From: Streptococcus chenjunshii
GTDB lineage: Bacteria; Bacillota; Bacilli; Lactobacillales; Streptococcaceae
Assembly: GCF_003086355.1 (NCBI RefSeq)
Contig: NZ_CP031733.1
Location: 1,736,001-1,800,000, forward strand
Direction: 5' to 3'
Length of the DNA: 64,000 nt
Shown: in pieces, positions 7,620-17,884 of the stretch
Numbering within the stretch: the first letter of the stretch is position 1
How the letters are laid out: each line of letters begins with the position of its first letter
Program-made: the position numbers and the translations under genes
The notes under the pieces: model-generated
Databases searched by the model: none
What the model was told of the DNA's origin: nothing
The model's input: only the letters and a program-made list of their open reading frames with translations

Positions 7620-9569
7620 TTAATTATCTTCAAGGGGACGGGAGTAACGCGCAATATCCTCTAAAATAGTGTTTGTAAATTCAGCGACTGTCTCAGTATG
7701 TGTCTGTTTGCTGCCATAGCGGCGAACATTAACGGACTGTTCAGCCATCTCTCTGTCACCAACAATCAGCTGGTAAGGAATCTTTCTGGTTTGACTCTGA
7801 CGGATTTTATACTGCATTTTTTCATTGCGATCATCAACATCTGCCCGTACACCGCAGTCTCGCAGTCCCTTAGCCACTTCCCAGGCATAGTCAGCATGAA
7901 CTTCATTTGAAATCGGAATAACCGTAACCTGATGCGGAGCCAGCCAAGTGGGAAAGGCACCTTTATAGGTTTCAATGAGAATGGCCGTGAAGCGTTCCAT
8001 CGTAGAAATAACGCCGCGGTGAATCATTACAGGACGGTGTTCTTCACCATCGGCTCCGATATAGCTGAGTTCAAAGCGTTCAGGCAGCAGGAAGTCCAGC
8101 TGAATCGTTGACAGTGTTTCTTCATTGCCCAGTGCTGTCTTCACCTGAATATCAAGCTTAGGACCGTAAAAAGCCGCTTCTCCTTCTGCTTCATAATAAT
8201 CAAGCTCCATATCATCCATAGCTGCTTTGAGCATGATTTGGGCATTTTCCCACATTTCATCATTATCATAATATTTATGCTTATCGTTAGGGTCACGGTA
8301 GGATAAGCGGAAACGATAATCGGTCAGATTAAAGTCTTCATAGACATCAATAATCAGCTGCAGAGTCCGCTTAAATTCTTCGCGAATCTGCTCTGGTGTG
8401 ACAAAAATATGGCCGTCATTAAGGGTCATCTCACGAACACGCTGCAAGCCGGATAAAGCCCCCGACTTTTCATAGCGGTGCATCATTCCCAGCTCAGCGA
8501 TACGGATTGGCAGTTCACGGTAAGAATGAACCTGATTTTTATACACTTGAATATGATGGGGACAGTTCATCGGGCGCAGCACAAACTCCTCGCCGTCTCC
8601 CATATCCATGGTTGGGAACATATCTTCTTGATAGTGTTCCCAGTGACCGGACTGCTTGTAAAGTTCTACCGAAGCCAGAGGCGGTGTATAAACATGCTGA
8701 TAGCCTGATGCCAGTTCTTTATCAATAATATAGCGCTCCAAAATACGCCGGACTGTCGCACCGTCAGGCAGCCAGAACGGCAAGCCCTGACCGACCTCTT
8801 GGCTAATCATAAACAGATCAAGCTCTTTGCCCAACTTACGGTGATCACGTTCTTTAGCTTCTTCGAGACGTTTCAGATAAGCTTTTAAATCTTTTTTATC
8901 AAACCAAGCTGTTCCGTATACCCGCTGCATCATTGCGTTATCACTGTTCCCCCGCCAATAGGCACCGGCAACATTTAAGAGACTGAACACCTGGATTCGG
9001 CCAGTTGACGGTACATGCGGGCCGCGGCATAAATCAACGTATTCCCCTTGGCGGTAAATCGTTAGACCGCCAGCATCTTCCGAATGTTCTTCAATGAGTT
9101 CTAATTTATAAGGATCATTTTTAAAGATTGCCCGCGCCTGTTCTTTAGTAACTTCTTCCCGTTCACTTGGGAAATTTTCTTTAACAATCTTGCGCATCTC
9201 TGCTTCGATACGCGGCAGATCCTCATCTCTGATTTGACCTGACTGATTATCAGTGTCATAGTAGAAGCCATCCTCAATCGCCGGCCCTACACCTAAATGG
9301 ATATCTGGGAAAAGGCGTTTTGCCGCCTGAGCAAAGAGATGGGCAGCTGAGTGACGCAGGATTGGCAGAGCATCTTTATGGTCAGGTGTGATAATTTCAA
9401 TACTGCCGTCTTCTGTAATAGCACGTGTTGTATCGATAAGCTTTCCATTAAATTTACCAGCCAGAGCTTTCTTGGCCAGCGAATTACTGATAGACTGTGC
9501 AACAGCAAAGGTGGTAATCCCAGTTTCAAATTCACGGACAGCACCATCAGGAAAAGTTATTTTAATCAT
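7620..9569 (-). CDS. thrS: Threonine-tRNA ligase
   Basis: A 649-residue class II synthetase that charges tRNA-Thr in the cytoplasm. An N-terminal TGS domain (residues about 1-62, FPDGAVREF start) is followed by the editing domain with the [10 protein letters not shown] motif. The catalytic core carries the zinc cysteine in RPMNCPHH, the class II motifs ([15 protein letters not shown]), and [12 protein letters not shown]. An anticodon-binding domain (about 545-649) closes it. Length is normal. The ATG at 9569 is chosen by homology; the SD is weak, and the frame stays open upstream into the T-box leader. Expression is controlled by that leader. Confidence 0.97.
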   Translation of the reverse strand: MIKITFPDGAVREFETGITTFAVAQSISNSLAKKALAGKFNGKLIDTTRAITEDGSIEIITPDHKDALPILRHSAAHLFAQAAKRLFPDIHLGVGPAIEDGFYYDTDNQSGQIRDEDLPRIEAEMRKIVKENFPSEREEVTKEQARAIFKNDPYKLELIEEHSEDAGGLTIYRQGEYVDLCRGPHVPSTGRIQVFSLLNVAGAYWRGNSDNAMMQRVYGTAWFDKKDLKAYLKRLEEAKERDHRKLGKELDLFMISQEVGQGLPFWLPDGATVRRILERYIIDKELASGYQHVYTPPLASVELYKQSGHWEHYQEDMFPTMDMGDGEEFVLRPMNCPHHIQVYKNQVHSYRELPIRIAELGMMHRYEKSGALSGLQRVREMTLNDGHIFVTPEQIREEFKRTLQLIIDVYEDFNLTDYRFRLSYRDPNDKHKYYDNDEMWENAQIMLKAAMDDMELDYYEAEGEAAFYGPKLDIQVKTALGNEETLSTIQLDFLLPERFELSYIGADGEEHRPVMIHRGVISTMERFTAILIETYKGAFPTWLAPHQVTVIPISNEVHADYAWEVAKGLRDCGVRADVDDRNEKMQYKIRQSQTRKIPYQLIVGDREMAEQSVNVRRYGSKQTHTETVAEFTNTILEDIARYSRPLEDN

Positions 9570-9842
9570 ATTGAGAATCCAAAAACCGTTCTGCTGCTCA
9601 AAAGACAGCGGAAGTGGATAGGTAAAACCGCCACAGCAAAAACAAGACAGACAGCTCTGCTGCAAATTTTGGAGGCAGGCAGAAAACCTTAATAGTTGCT
9701 TTTGCTCGGATATTATTCCTTTCTTTAAATATTGACTGACACACAAAGGCTCGTATTCTTCTTTAAGAGCTGCTCCACAAGCTTCCTTTCCCTTACACCG
9801 TTTCAGAGTAAACAGACCGCAGCCAAACACTGAGACAGATCT

Positions 9843-10105
9843 CTGGCAGCAGCTTCTTGTAAAATAAAAAACAACGCCCGCAAAAGGACGTCGCAACGTG
9901 GTTCCACCTTTGTTTATCTGGCTTTCTGTCTGCGGCTCGCGAGCTGCAGACAGAAAACAGACCTCATTTCGGCTCTAAGGTGGCCACCCTTTTATGTTTG
10001 CATAAAATCCGGGGAAGGAGTATCAAGCAATTCTCTTTGCACTTCTCTCACCATCAAGCGCTCGCTGCTATAATAAAGAGGGGAAACTGCCTAACATGTC
10101 TTCGT
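9843..10105 (-). promoter_or_regulatory. T-box riboswitch leader of thrS
   Basis: On the minus strand the T-box core AAAGGTGGAACCACG lies at about 9896-9910. It is followed at once by a terminator hairpin (GTTGCGACGTCC...GGGCGTTG) and T residues. Upstream, AGCGAGC with GATGGTGAGAG fits the stem I region, and a long stem with GTCTGCAGC/GCTCGCGAGCCGCAGAC precedes the core. Known T-box leaders sense uncharged cognate tRNA and prevent termination. I could not assign the specifier codon with confidence. Confidence 0.93.
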
Positions 10106-10110
10106 TTGTT

Positions 10111-10138
10111 ATTATAGCACGTTTTACAAATTTTTCAA
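10111..10138 (-). promoter_or_regulatory. Promoter of the thrS T-box transcript
   Basis: On the minus strand a -35 box TTGAAA (10138-10133), a 16-bp spacer and a perfect -10 box TATAAT (10116-10111) lie just upstream of the T-box leader. Confidence 0.8.
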
Positions 10139-10142
10139 GCTT

Positions 10143-11483
10143 CTAATCTAAAAACTCTCGGATAGAGCTGACCAATTTCCCGGGAGCTTTGACAACCTTG
10201 ACAGATGTTTTGGCGATCACCTTAACAGCCTTGCTCGGTAAACTTATAGCACGCTTAGCCAAACGGATTGTCCGTCTGGTCTGAGTTTTTTGTTCGCTCT
10301 TTACCGTTAAAGAGAACTTCTCCTGTTTTTTAGCCTCTTCTGAGATAAGGACATCCAGATAAAAAGCATAAACGGATCGGGCAAAATTCTTAGCTGATAG
10401 CTCATACATTTTAACTTCATAAGCTTCTTCAGTCATTTTCGGTGTGCTGACAATCGCATCAATAACCGCATCAGCCAGGTCCTCCTTATAATAAAGGGTG
10501 CCAAACATTTTATCTGTAATCAAATCGTCCAGATAAGGATTGCCGTGGGCAATTACAGGCCGGCCACTGGCTAAACTTTCTGCATAAGTCAAACCTTGTG
10601 TTTCGCTGGTTGAAGCACTGATAAAAAAGTCTGCAGCTTTATAGTACAGTGCAACCTGTTCATGGGGAATCATACCCGTAAACAGCACAGACTGACTGAT
10701 CTGAAGCCCTTCTGCCAAAGTCTCCAGTTCCTCTAAATAAGGACCGTCTCCTACAATGACCAGTTTTACTTTGGGATTGACTGCCAAAATAGCGGGGAAC
10801 TGCTGCAGAACCGCCTGAATATTTTTTTCATAGGAAACACGTGACAAACTGAGAAGCATCGTCTCTTCTTCAGAAATCCCTAATTCTTCCCGCAGTTCAG
10901 CAATCTCGCGATCAGTAATATCAGGCCGTCTGTACTCTTCAACGTTAATGCCTGTAGGGATAATCCGCTTAGGAATCTTAACACTGTAGCTTTCTAACAG
11001 ATTATAAACAATTCGTGAAGGGCAGATGACACCATCTAAATCACTGAGATAACCGCGAACAATGTATTTGACCATACCGGGTTTGACCAGTCTTCCTTTC
11101 GCGATATAACCAACATAGTCTTCGTATTGGGTATGGTAAGTATGGACAACAGGAATATGCAGAGCCGCAGCTACCAGTTTTCCAAGCAGCCCCAGACTAA
11201 ACTCTGTCTGGGTGTGGATCACATCTAATTGGTAAGCTTTAGCAATCTTATAAGAAGAAATTAATCCTCTATAGACAACACGGCGGTCTGTAAATGAAAT
11301 AAAAGGAACACTGGGCAGACGGATAATGGTAGGATCCTCATAACGCTTGACATTACGGTCGGTGGAGGTAAAAATATAAACCTCGTGTCCTTCTTTTTCC
11401 AACTCTTCCTTTAGTGTCCGGATACTGGTTGCCACACCTGAAACCTGCGGAAAATACGTATCCGTAAAAAGACCTACTCGCAT
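10143..11483 (-). CDS. Glycolipid glycosyltransferase (glucosyl-diacylglycerol synthase type)
   Basis: A 446-residue GT-B fold, family 4 glycosyltransferase. The N-terminal signature FTDTYFPQVSGVATSI and the donor-binding segment STSETQGLTYAESLASG are clear. It resembles the pneumococcal enzyme encoded next to cpoA (Spr0982), which adds glucose to diacylglycerol to make the first membrane glycolipid; this is from family knowledge. A basic C-terminal tail (about 390-446, rich in Lys and Arg, amphipathic) suits membrane attachment. It follows the cpoA-like gene with a 1-bp gap, so the two enzymes are co-expressed. Confidence 0.88.
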   Translation of the reverse strand: MRVGLFTDTYFPQVSGVATSIRTLKEELEKEGHEVYIFTSTDRNVKRYEDPTIIRLPSVPFISFTDRRVVYRGLISSYKIAKAYQLDVIHTQTEFSLGLLGKLVAAALHIPVVHTYHTQYEDYVGYIAKGRLVKPGMVKYIVRGYLSDLDGVICPSRIVYNLLESYSVKIPKRIIPTGINVEEYRRPDITDREIAELREELGISEEETMLLSLSRVSYEKNIQAVLQQFPAILAVNPKVKLVIVGDGPYLEELETLAEGLQISQSVLFTGMIPHEQVALYYKAADFFISASTSETQGLTYAESLASGRPVIAHGNPYLDDLITDKMFGTLYYKEDLADAVIDAIVSTPKMTEEAYEVKMYELSAKNFARSVYAFYLDVLISEEAKKQEKFSLTVKSEQKTQTRRTIRLAKRAISLPSKAVKVIAKTSVKVVKAPGKLVSSIREFLD

Positions 11484-11484
11484 C

Positions 11485-12483
11485 TTATAACTCCATTACT
11501 TTTTCATAAACCTCAACAAGCTGCCGGCCGATTCTGTCCATACCGCGGCTTTCAGCAACAGCGTAACCTTTTTCTTGTTTATGGCTGCCGCCGTTTAAAA
11601 CTAAACGCAGAGCAGCTACAAAACCGGGAATATCGCTGGCAAACTCTGCGCCGCTGCTATCCAGCCAGCCTTGATAAACCGGGATATCACGCAAAACCAG
11701 CTGCTGCTTGCTGGCCAAAGCCTCAAGCACAACAATTCCTTCTGTTTCTTCACGGCTGGGGAAAAAGAAGGCATCGCTCCCACTCATAGCTCCCTCAAAA
11801 ACATCTCCTTTGATATATCCGGCAAAAGTGACATTAGCAGGATGATTTTTAGTGACAATCTGCCGAACTCGATGCGGGATAACCAATTTATTCGTCTCAC
11901 CGAACCAAATGAAACGGACGTCCGGCATCGCTTCGGCTACCTGCACAAACTCATCAATTCCTTTACGTATAAAATAAAGTCCGGCACACATGACAACCTT
12001 TTGCTTATCCGACAGTCCAAAATAATTTCTAAATGCCTGCTCCTTGCTTTTATCACCTGCATAGCGTGATAAATCAATCCCATTAGAAACGGCATAGATA
12101 GGACGTCTAATCCCATAACCTTCAATCAATGTCTTGGAATATTCTGTAGGGGTGATAATCGCATCTGCCTTGCGGTAAAAATGGCAGAGATAAGATCTAA
12201 ATAAGGGAGCAAGCATATTAGAGCCAATAAAAGAATCACGAAAATCTTCCTCTGTTGAATGACCGTGCATGATAACTTTTTTACCCGCTTTTTTGGCCTT
12301 ACTCATCAGGCGCCAGCTTTTAAATCCATAAGTATTAATATGAACCAGATCATAATCATCATCAGGATTAGTTGTATAAGCCTGACCCACCAAATCAAGA
12401 GCCCGCTTTTGATGCTTAATCGCGCGGCCGATCCCTGATTTGCGCAAATAGTTTTCTGCTTCCAGATATAGTAAAACCTTCAT
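11485..12483 (-). CDS. cpoA: CpoA-like glycosyltransferase (galactosyl-glucosyl-diacylglycerol synthase)
   Basis: A 332-residue GT-B glycosyltransferase, close in length and N-terminus (LYLEAENYLRKSGIGRAIKH) to pneumococcal CpoA. CpoA adds the second sugar to glucosyl-diacylglycerol and affects membrane properties. The donor-binding motif EETEGIVVLEALAS is present. It is the first gene of a two-gene unit with the preceding-step enzyme 1 bp downstream. A family A repeat lies 76 nt upstream of the start, further than in other cases. Substrate sugars are inferred from the pneumococcal pair. Confidence 0.85.
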   Translation of the reverse strand: MKVLLYLEAENYLRKSGIGRAIKHQKRALDLVGQAYTTNPDDDYDLVHINTYGFKSWRLMSKAKKAGKKVIMHGHSTEEDFRDSFIGSNMLAPLFRSYLCHFYRKADAIITPTEYSKTLIEGYGIRRPIYAVSNGIDLSRYAGDKSKEQAFRNYFGLSDKQKVVMCAGLYFIRKGIDEFVQVAEAMPDVRFIWFGETNKLVIPHRVRQIVTKNHPANVTFAGYIKGDVFEGAMSGSDAFFFPSREETEGIVVLEALASKQQLVLRDIPVYQGWLDSSGAEFASDIPGFVAALRLVLNGGSHKQEKGYAVAESRGMDRIGRQLVEVYEKVMEL

Positions 12484-12559
12484 AGTCCTTATTATATCTC
12501 ATTTTTCGTAAATTTTCAGCAAGAAGCAAAAAAATCAGCCCAAAGACTGATTCCAACAA

Positions 12560-12829
12560 CAAGATACAAAGGCCGTGAAAAAATCCGTATGAAAAGACGG
12601 TAAGCCAGAAATCTGTGATTTCGTCGGCGCACCCCTGCCAGGACGACTAGAATGCTGCAGCAGGCTATCTAGACTGCAAAGCATTCAGACGTCTACGGCT
12701 AGGGCTGTTTAGCAATATGCTTGCATCATGTTAGCTGGCATACTCACAGAGCAGCCACACTCGTATGTCAGCCTGCGGCTTCCTACGATTGCGTCTTTTT
12801 TCACTAGGATTTTAGGCCGTGTTCAGTTC
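12560..12829 (-). repeat. Family A repeat unit, long form (sense -)
   Basis: Begins on the minus strand at 12829 (GAACTGAACACGGCC) and ends at 12560 (GGCCTTTGTATCTTG). Arms are of the ATCC class (TAAAATCCTAGTGAAAAAAG with TTTTCATACGGATTTTTT). It contains the CACTCGTA-type stem module and the CGAAATC/GATTTCT hairpin module. Its first bases form the stop codon of the amylase gene. Confidence 0.85.
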
Positions 12830-14289
12830 ACCAGACTGTCTCTGTCCACCCAGGCTGAAACAGAGCCGGCTTCAACAGGAAATTCGGCCCAGCCATCCTG
12901 ACCGATGGTCACTTCATCTGTACTGTTGCCTAAATAATCAATGAAGACCTTCCCTTGATTTAGAGTTCCCATATTGATTTTTTTCCAGCCTTTATCACCA
13001 TTGCTGAGCAGCACAGCCAACCCATCCGGATGCTCTTCATTTCCCAGACAAGTCCAAGCAATACAATTGGGATGGTCAAAATAGTCATTCTGCTCCCCAT
13101 AAACATAATGCTGTCTCAGAAACGTTAATTTATCCAAGAGCTCCCTGAAATCCTGCTGGGCAAAATCACCTGAGATACCATAATAATCGCCGTAAAAAAT
13201 GCAGGGCAGGCCTTGCTGCCGCAAAAGTATCAAAGCATAAGCCAAAGGCTTAAACCATTCTTCTACTGTTGACTCAAGAGCCTGTCCTCTCTGAGAATCA
13301 TGGTTATCAACAAAGGTCACAGCTAAATCAGGACTTGCCTGCATAAGACTGCCGTCCAAAACAGCAGAAAGGTTAAACTGACTGCCCTTTTGGCCTGCAT
13401 CATAAAAATTCATATGCAGCACAACATCAACCAAACTGAAGGACTGATCGATTTGCTCAAGATAATCCTGTGTCATAGCCGCATCATTTTTCCAGTATTC
13501 CCCAAAAACATAAAAATCAGGGTTTATATCCGAACGAATATAGCGGATAAACTCTGCCATAAATTCTGAATCAATATGCTTGACGGCATCTAAGCGAAAG
13601 CCGGCTGCCTGACTGGTGTCTAAAAACCACTTAGCCCAGTCTTTCAGATGGCTGACCACTTCCGGATGTTTGAAATCAAGATCATCATACATCAGATAGT
13701 CAAAATTGCCGTTCTCATTGTCAATCCGTTCCTGATCCGCCCAGCCTTTATTATCCCCCAAAATCAGATAAATACCTGATTCATCATGTTTAGCATCATA
13801 GTCAACACCTGTAAAATGGTACCAGTGCCATTTAAAATCGTTATAGGTATCGCGGCGTCCGGGGAAAGTAAACGCCGTCCAAGCCTCGATTTCAAAAGGC
13901 TCTGACAGAGGGGACTGACGGTTGGCAGGATCCATCCTAAGAACAGAGAAGCTTTCTTTACTATCTCCGCTGGCCTTATGGTTGAGTACAACATCTGCCA
14001 GCGGCATTATACCAGCTTCTTTCAGAGACTGAATGAGAGACAGATAGTCTTCTTTACTGCCATATTTCGTCAGAACGGTACCGTTCTGATCGAATTCACC
14101 TAAATCAAATAAATCATAAACACCGTAACCGACATCATTAGGACCTGTCCCTTTAAAAGCCGGCGGCAGCCATACTTTCGTCAGTCCAAGTTTTTGGAAA
14201 ATTGGGATTTCTTCCTGCAAGCGGCGCCAATGATGTCCGTCAGCAGGCAGATACCACTCAAAGGCCTGCAGCATTGTTTCATTTGCCAT
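12823..14289 (-). CDS. Cytoplasmic alpha-amylase (GH13)
   Basis: A 488-residue GH13 alpha-amylase without a signal peptide, so it acts on internal alpha-glucans or imported maltodextrins. Conserved regions are seen in order: DVVLNHKA, then GFRLDAVKHID with the nucleophile Asp, then FGEYW with the acid/base Glu, then FVDNHDSQ with the third Asp. Length matches the intracellular bacterial amylases. The stop codon lies inside the adjacent family A repeat, so the last residues after SLV are repeat-encoded. Start ATG 14289 has only a weak SD. It lies downstream of ccpA on the same strand, separated by a terminator. Confidence 0.94.
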   Translation of the reverse strand: MANETMLQAFEWYLPADGHHWRRLQEEIPIFQKLGLTKVWLPPAFKGTGPNDVGYGVYDLFDLGEFDQNGTVLTKYGSKEDYLSLIQSLKEAGIMPLADVVLNHKASGDSKESFSVLRMDPANRQSPLSEPFEIEAWTAFTFPGRRDTYNDFKWHWYHFTGVDYDAKHDESGIYLILGDNKGWADQERIDNENGNFDYLMYDDLDFKHPEVVSHLKDWAKWFLDTSQAAGFRLDAVKHIDSEFMAEFIRYIRSDINPDFYVFGEYWKNDAAMTQDYLEQIDQSFSLVDVVLHMNFYDAGQKGSQFNLSAVLDGSLMQASPDLAVTFVDNHDSQRGQALESTVEEWFKPLAYALILLRQQGLPCIFYGDYYGISGDFAQQDFRELLDKLTFLRQHYVYGEQNDYFDHPNCIAWTCLGNEEHPDGLAVLLSNGDKGWKKINMGTLNQGKVFIDYLGNSTDEVTIGQDGWAEFPVEAGSVSAWVDRDSLVN

Positions 14290-14515
14290 TTCTTTCTGCT
14301 TCTTTCATTTGTATTGGGACTTTATTGTATCATACTTTCCCAGCTAATGCTTTATTGAGATAATGCTGGGCAAGAAGAGGGCAGACATGCTAAGATTTCC
14401 AGCACTCAAAATCCTGTGGCTTACTGTGCTCATTGAACGTTAAAAAGAGGACAAGACAGTGATGGCTTTATGACTTTTTGACAGTTACTGACAGACGGTA
14501 TACTGCTTTGCTGCA

Positions 14516-14550
14516 GCAAAAAGAGAGCGGCATATTGTGCCGCTCTCTCC
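14516..14550 (-). terminator. Terminator of ccpA
   Basis: A perfect stem GAGAGCGGCA-CAATA-TGCCGCTCTC is followed by TTTTTG on the minus strand, about 15 bp after the ccpA stop codon. Confidence 0.88.
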
Positions 14551-14563
14551 TTCCAGTATGCTG

Positions 14564-15565
14564 TTATCGAGTTGTTCCGCGTTCAGTTATACCGTGGTTA
14601 AGCAGAATCTCTTTTTCCTCCAACTCTTCCTTATTCATGATTTTTGTCAGCATCCGCATACTGACAGCACCTAAGTCATAAACCGGCTGGCTGATTGAGC
14701 TGAGGTTAGGGCGAGTATACTGGGTGATTGGCGAATCATTGCTGGTCATAATTTCAAAATCTTCGGGAACTTTTCGGCCTGCAGCAAATAATCCATTCAG
14801 CAGACCTGCAGCCAATTCATCCTCAGCCACTACTGCAGCCGTAGCTCCAGAATTGATAACACGCTGAGCCAAATCATAGCCTTCTTTATAGCTGTATTTA
14901 GCTTCAAAGACCAGACCTTCTTTAAAGTCCAGCTGATTTTTCTTAAGCCCTTCTCTATAGCCAGCCAAACGGATTTTCCCATTGATATCATCAATCAAAG
15001 GTCCGGAAACAAAAGCAATGTTGCTGTGCCTCTTAGCCAAGATATCGACAAGATCAGTTGTGGCCTGTTTGTAATCAATATTGACACTAGGCAGCTGGTG
15101 TTCCAAGTCAACAGTTCCCGCAAGGACTATCGGTGTCCGTGAACGAGAAAATTCTGCCCGGATTTTTTCTGTTAAATGATGCCCCATAAAAATAATACCA
15201 TCTACCTGCTTGGCAAAAAGTGTATTGACAACATTGACTTCCTTATCATCATCTTCATCGCTGGAAGCTAAAACGATGTTATATTTATACATTGCAGCGA
15301 TATCATCAATTCCCTTAGCGAGAATAGAGAAGTAGCTATTAGAGATATTAGGAATGACAACACCGACAGTGGTTGTCTTCTTGCTGGCCAAACCTCGTGC
15401 AACAGCATTGGGGCGGTAATCCAGACGGTCAATAACTTCAAGAACTTTTTTCCGCGTATTCTCTTTAACGTTCTTGTTTCCGTTAACAACCCGGCTGACT
15501 GTTGCCATCGACACACCGGCTTCTCTGGCAACATCATAAATTGTAATTGTGTCATCTGTGTTCAT
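14564..15565 (-). CDS. ccpA: Catabolite control protein A (LacI family)
   Basis: A 333-residue LacI-family regulator and the central carbon catabolite repressor of Bacillota; with HPr-Ser-P it binds cre sites. The HTH TIYDVAREAGVSMATVSRVV is at about residues 7-26 and the hinge segment RPNAVARGLASKKT follows. The periplasmic-binding-like core is complete and ends with the normal C-terminus. The gene is divergent from pepQ, the usual arrangement in streptococci (called regM in S. mutans). Two cre-like sites lie in the shared region, consistent with autoregulation. Other cre sites at 21986 and 29225 are probable targets. Confidence 0.96.
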   Translation of the reverse strand: MNTDDTITIYDVAREAGVSMATVSRVVNGNKNVKENTRKKVLEVIDRLDYRPNAVARGLASKKTTTVGVVIPNISNSYFSILAKGIDDIAAMYKYNIVLASSDEDDDKEVNVVNTLFAKQVDGIIFMGHHLTEKIRAEFSRSRTPIVLAGTVDLEHQLPSVNIDYKQATTDLVDILAKRHSNIAFVSGPLIDDINGKIRLAGYREGLKKNQLDFKEGLVFEAKYSYKEGYDLAQRVINSGATAAVVAEDELAAGLLNGLFAAGRKVPEDFEIMTSNDSPITQYTRPNLSSISQPVYDLGAVSMRMLTKIMNKEELEEKEILLNHGITERGTTR

Positions 15566-15620
15566 TAGGCATCTTCCTTTCTATCTGAAAATTACGCTTT
15601 CAGTGTTATTTTAACACCTT

Positions 15621-15669
15621 TTGGAAACACTTTCAAGCACTAATAATTATTTTTTGAAAAAGTTTTCAA
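15621..15669. promoter_or_regulatory. Two cre-like sites between ccpA and pepQ
   Basis: TTGGAAACACTTTCA (15621-15635) matches the cre consensus with one central mismatch. TTGAAAAAGTTTTCAA (15654-15669) is a second, poorer palindrome of the same type. CcpA control of the divergent pair is inferred. Confidence 0.55.
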
Positions 15670-15786
15670 AAATCTCCCTAAACAAACTTGATTTTTCCTT
15701 TATTTTTTGGAAAAATAGATAAAAAGACATCTCCTTGCAGATAGTATGTCTCTTTTCGTTTATCCTATCAGAAGAAGGTTGTTTTA

Positions 15787-16872
15787 ATGACAAAATTAGA
15801 TCAAATCCGTTCTTATCTCAATGACAAAAAGGCTGATATTGCCGTTCTGTCTGATCCTGTAACCGTTAATTATTTAACAGGTTTTTACTGCGACCCGCAT
15901 GAACGGCAAATGTTTCTTTTTGTGTACAGTGATCGTGAACCAGTGCTTTTCGTTCCTGCACTTGAAGTAGCACGCGCAAGTCAAGTTTTAGACTTTACTG
16001 TTTTTGGTTATGCTGACTTTGAAAATCCTTGGCAAACAATCAAATCTGGTCTGCCTTCAACTGATAGCGCGAAAGTTTTTGCTGAATTCGATAACCTCAA
16101 TGTTACAAAATTCCAAGGACTGCAGACTGCTTTTGACGGACATTTTGAGAATTTAACACCATATATCCAAAAAATGCGGCTCATCAAATCACAAGATGAG
16201 ATTGAAAAAATGCTGGTAGCCGGTCAGTTTGCGGACAAAGCGGTTCAAATAGGCTTTGAGCACATTTCACTGGAAGCTACAGAAACAGATATCATTGCTC
16301 AGATTGAATTTGAAATGAAAAAACAGGGCATCAGCAAAATGAGTTTTGACACAATGGTTTTGACCGGAAACAACGCTGCTAACCCGCATGGTATCCCTGG
16401 AAGAAATAAAATTGAAAACGATGCGCTTTTGCTTTTTGATTTGGGGGTTGAAACACTGGGTTATACCAGTGACATGACACGTACGGTTGCTGTCGGTAAT
16501 CCTAGTCAATTTAAGAAAGATATTTACAAGCTTTGCTTAGAAGCCCAGCTGACCGCTCAGGATTTTATCAGACCTGGGGTTACTGCTGCTGAGGTTGATG
16601 CCGCAGCCCGCAACGTGATTGAAAAGGCCGGATACGGAGAATATTTTAACCACCGTCTGGGACACGGACTGGGAATGGAGGTTCACGAATTCCCATCGAT
16701 CATGGAAGGAAATGATTTGGTTCTTGAAGAAGGCATGTGCTTCTCTGTTGAACCTGGCATTTACATTCCTGGAAAAGTCGGTGTCCGTATTGAAGACTGC
16801 GGGCATGTCACCAAAACAGGTTTTGAGGTCTTTACACAAACACCAAAAGAGCTGCTGTATTTTGAAGGGTAG
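15787..16872 (+). CDS. pepQ: Xaa-Pro dipeptidase (M24 family)
   Basis: A 361-residue prolidase with an N-terminal creatinase-like domain (1-130) and a C-terminal pita-bread metallopeptidase domain. Metal ligands are visible in the expected order: DLGVETLGYTSDMTRT (two Asp), GHGLGMEVHEFP (His), then CFSVEPGIY (Glu) and VRIEDCGHV (Glu). It releases proline from X-Pro dipeptides in the cytoplasm. It is divergent from ccpA with shared cre-like sites. The SD is weak (AAGG). A strong terminator follows. Confidence 0.95.
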   Translation: MTKLDQIRSYLNDKKADIAVLSDPVTVNYLTGFYCDPHERQMFLFVYSDREPVLFVPALEVARASQVLDFTVFGYADFENPWQTIKSGLPSTDSAKVFAEFDNLNVTKFQGLQTAFDGHFENLTPYIQKMRLIKSQDEIEKMLVAGQFADKAVQIGFEHISLEATETDIIAQIEFEMKKQGISKMSFDTMVLTGNNAANPHGIPGRNKIENDALLLFDLGVETLGYTSDMTRTVAVGNPSQFKKDIYKLCLEAQLTAQDFIRPGVTAAEVDAAARNVIEKAGYGEYFNHRLGHGLGMEVHEFPSIMEGNDLVLEEGMCFSVEPGIYIPGKVGVRIEDCGHVTKTGFEVFTQTPKELLYFEG

Positions 16873-16942
16873 GCAGGAAAACTGACTGTACACTCTTAAT
16901 AAAACATCTGTAAAAATGGTTTAAAAGCTTAAAATTAGGTAT

Positions 16943-16985
16943 AACAGTAACTTAGGCAGGGAAAATCCCTGCCTAAGTTACTGTT
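16943..16985 (+). terminator. Strong terminator-like palindrome after pepQ
   Basis: AACAGTAACTTAGGCAGGG and its exact complement CCCTGCCTAAGTTACTGTT flank an AAAAT loop, giving a 19-bp perfect stem. The T run after it is short. Confidence 0.75.
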
Positions 16986-17065
16986 TAAGCCAAGTGATCG
17001 GCAAGCCTTAGACCCATTTTTCAGAAATAAGACAGCCCATCACTTCTTAAATATTATTGATACTT

Positions 17066-17815
17066 TTATAAATCACGGTAATCAATCAGTTCAACATCTT
17101 GTCTGCTGAGCCATTGTTTGACGTCAGGGTTTGTTAGCATAGCAACCTCCTTCGTTCGGGGAATCGTTAAACTGGAGTGAGTCAGAATATCGTCATCCAG
17201 ATACCCTGGATGAAAAACGGCTAACTGTACTACTTTCTCATCAGCCTTTGCCACCATACGTTTTAGCATATCAAAAGGATTGTAATCTGGCGCCATTGAT
17301 TCCATATTAAACTGAACTTGCGACTGACCGACAGTAAGAGGAGCACCGCCCATAGAAAAACCGGAATATTTCAAATGGTATTTGCCGGCCACATATTCTA
17401 ACCCCCTAAAAAAATTTTCTGAAGCTACAGCATGTCCTTCAAAGTAGTCCGGCTGCCGGCCGAAAAGTTCCAGAAAACAATGGTACTGCGCTTCAATTTC
17501 CAAGACAGCTTCTTCAAAGACAACAAAGTCTTCCTTAGCAGAACGGTATACTTTCGATGATTTAAAGTCACCATTCTCATCAACCAAACTTGGAATAAGT
17601 TCGGGATTCGTTAGGGGCTTACCGGCACAAATATTGGTATGCTGGCCAAGCGCAATATCACAGTCCTTAATCAAATCGACACCGTGCTGGGTGGCTGGCA
17701 TATTCACCATGACTCCCAAACTGCAGATAAGACCGTCTTTGATGGTTTTTTCGATCCCGTAATTAACCGCTTCAGAATAGCCGAGGTCATCTGCACGTAA
17801 CAGTATTTTTTTCAT
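17066..17815 (-). CDS. YdjC/ChbG-like carbohydrate deacetylase
   Basis: A 249-residue protein of the YdjC family. Known members (ChbG) remove an acetyl group from chito-oligosaccharides or their phosphates. The metal-site start LRADDLGYSEAVNYG is at residues 5-19, with later histidines in QHTNIC, EGHAVA and FHPGYL. In transcription order it follows the LicT-PTS pair, so it probably belonged to that sugar operon, but an IS110 element now separates them. Start ATG 17815 has GAGGAG upstream. Substrate is inferred, possibly an acetylated disaccharide phosphate. Confidence 0.85.
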   Translation of the reverse strand: MKKILLRADDLGYSEAVNYGIEKTIKDGLICSLGVMVNMPATQHGVDLIKDCDIALGQHTNICAGKPLTNPELIPSLVDENGDFKSSKVYRSAKEDFVVFEEAVLEIEAQYHCFLELFGRQPDYFEGHAVASENFFRGLEYVAGKYHLKYSGFSMGGAPLTVGQSQVQFNMESMAPDYNPFDMLKRMVAKADEKVVQLAVFHPGYLDDDILTHSSLTIPRTKEVAMLTNPDVKQWLSRQDVELIDYRDL

Positions 17816-17884
17816 GATTAATCTCCTCGTAAAATAAGTTTATGGGGATGTTTCAATCCCAAGTGTTGACAATTTTTATAACTT

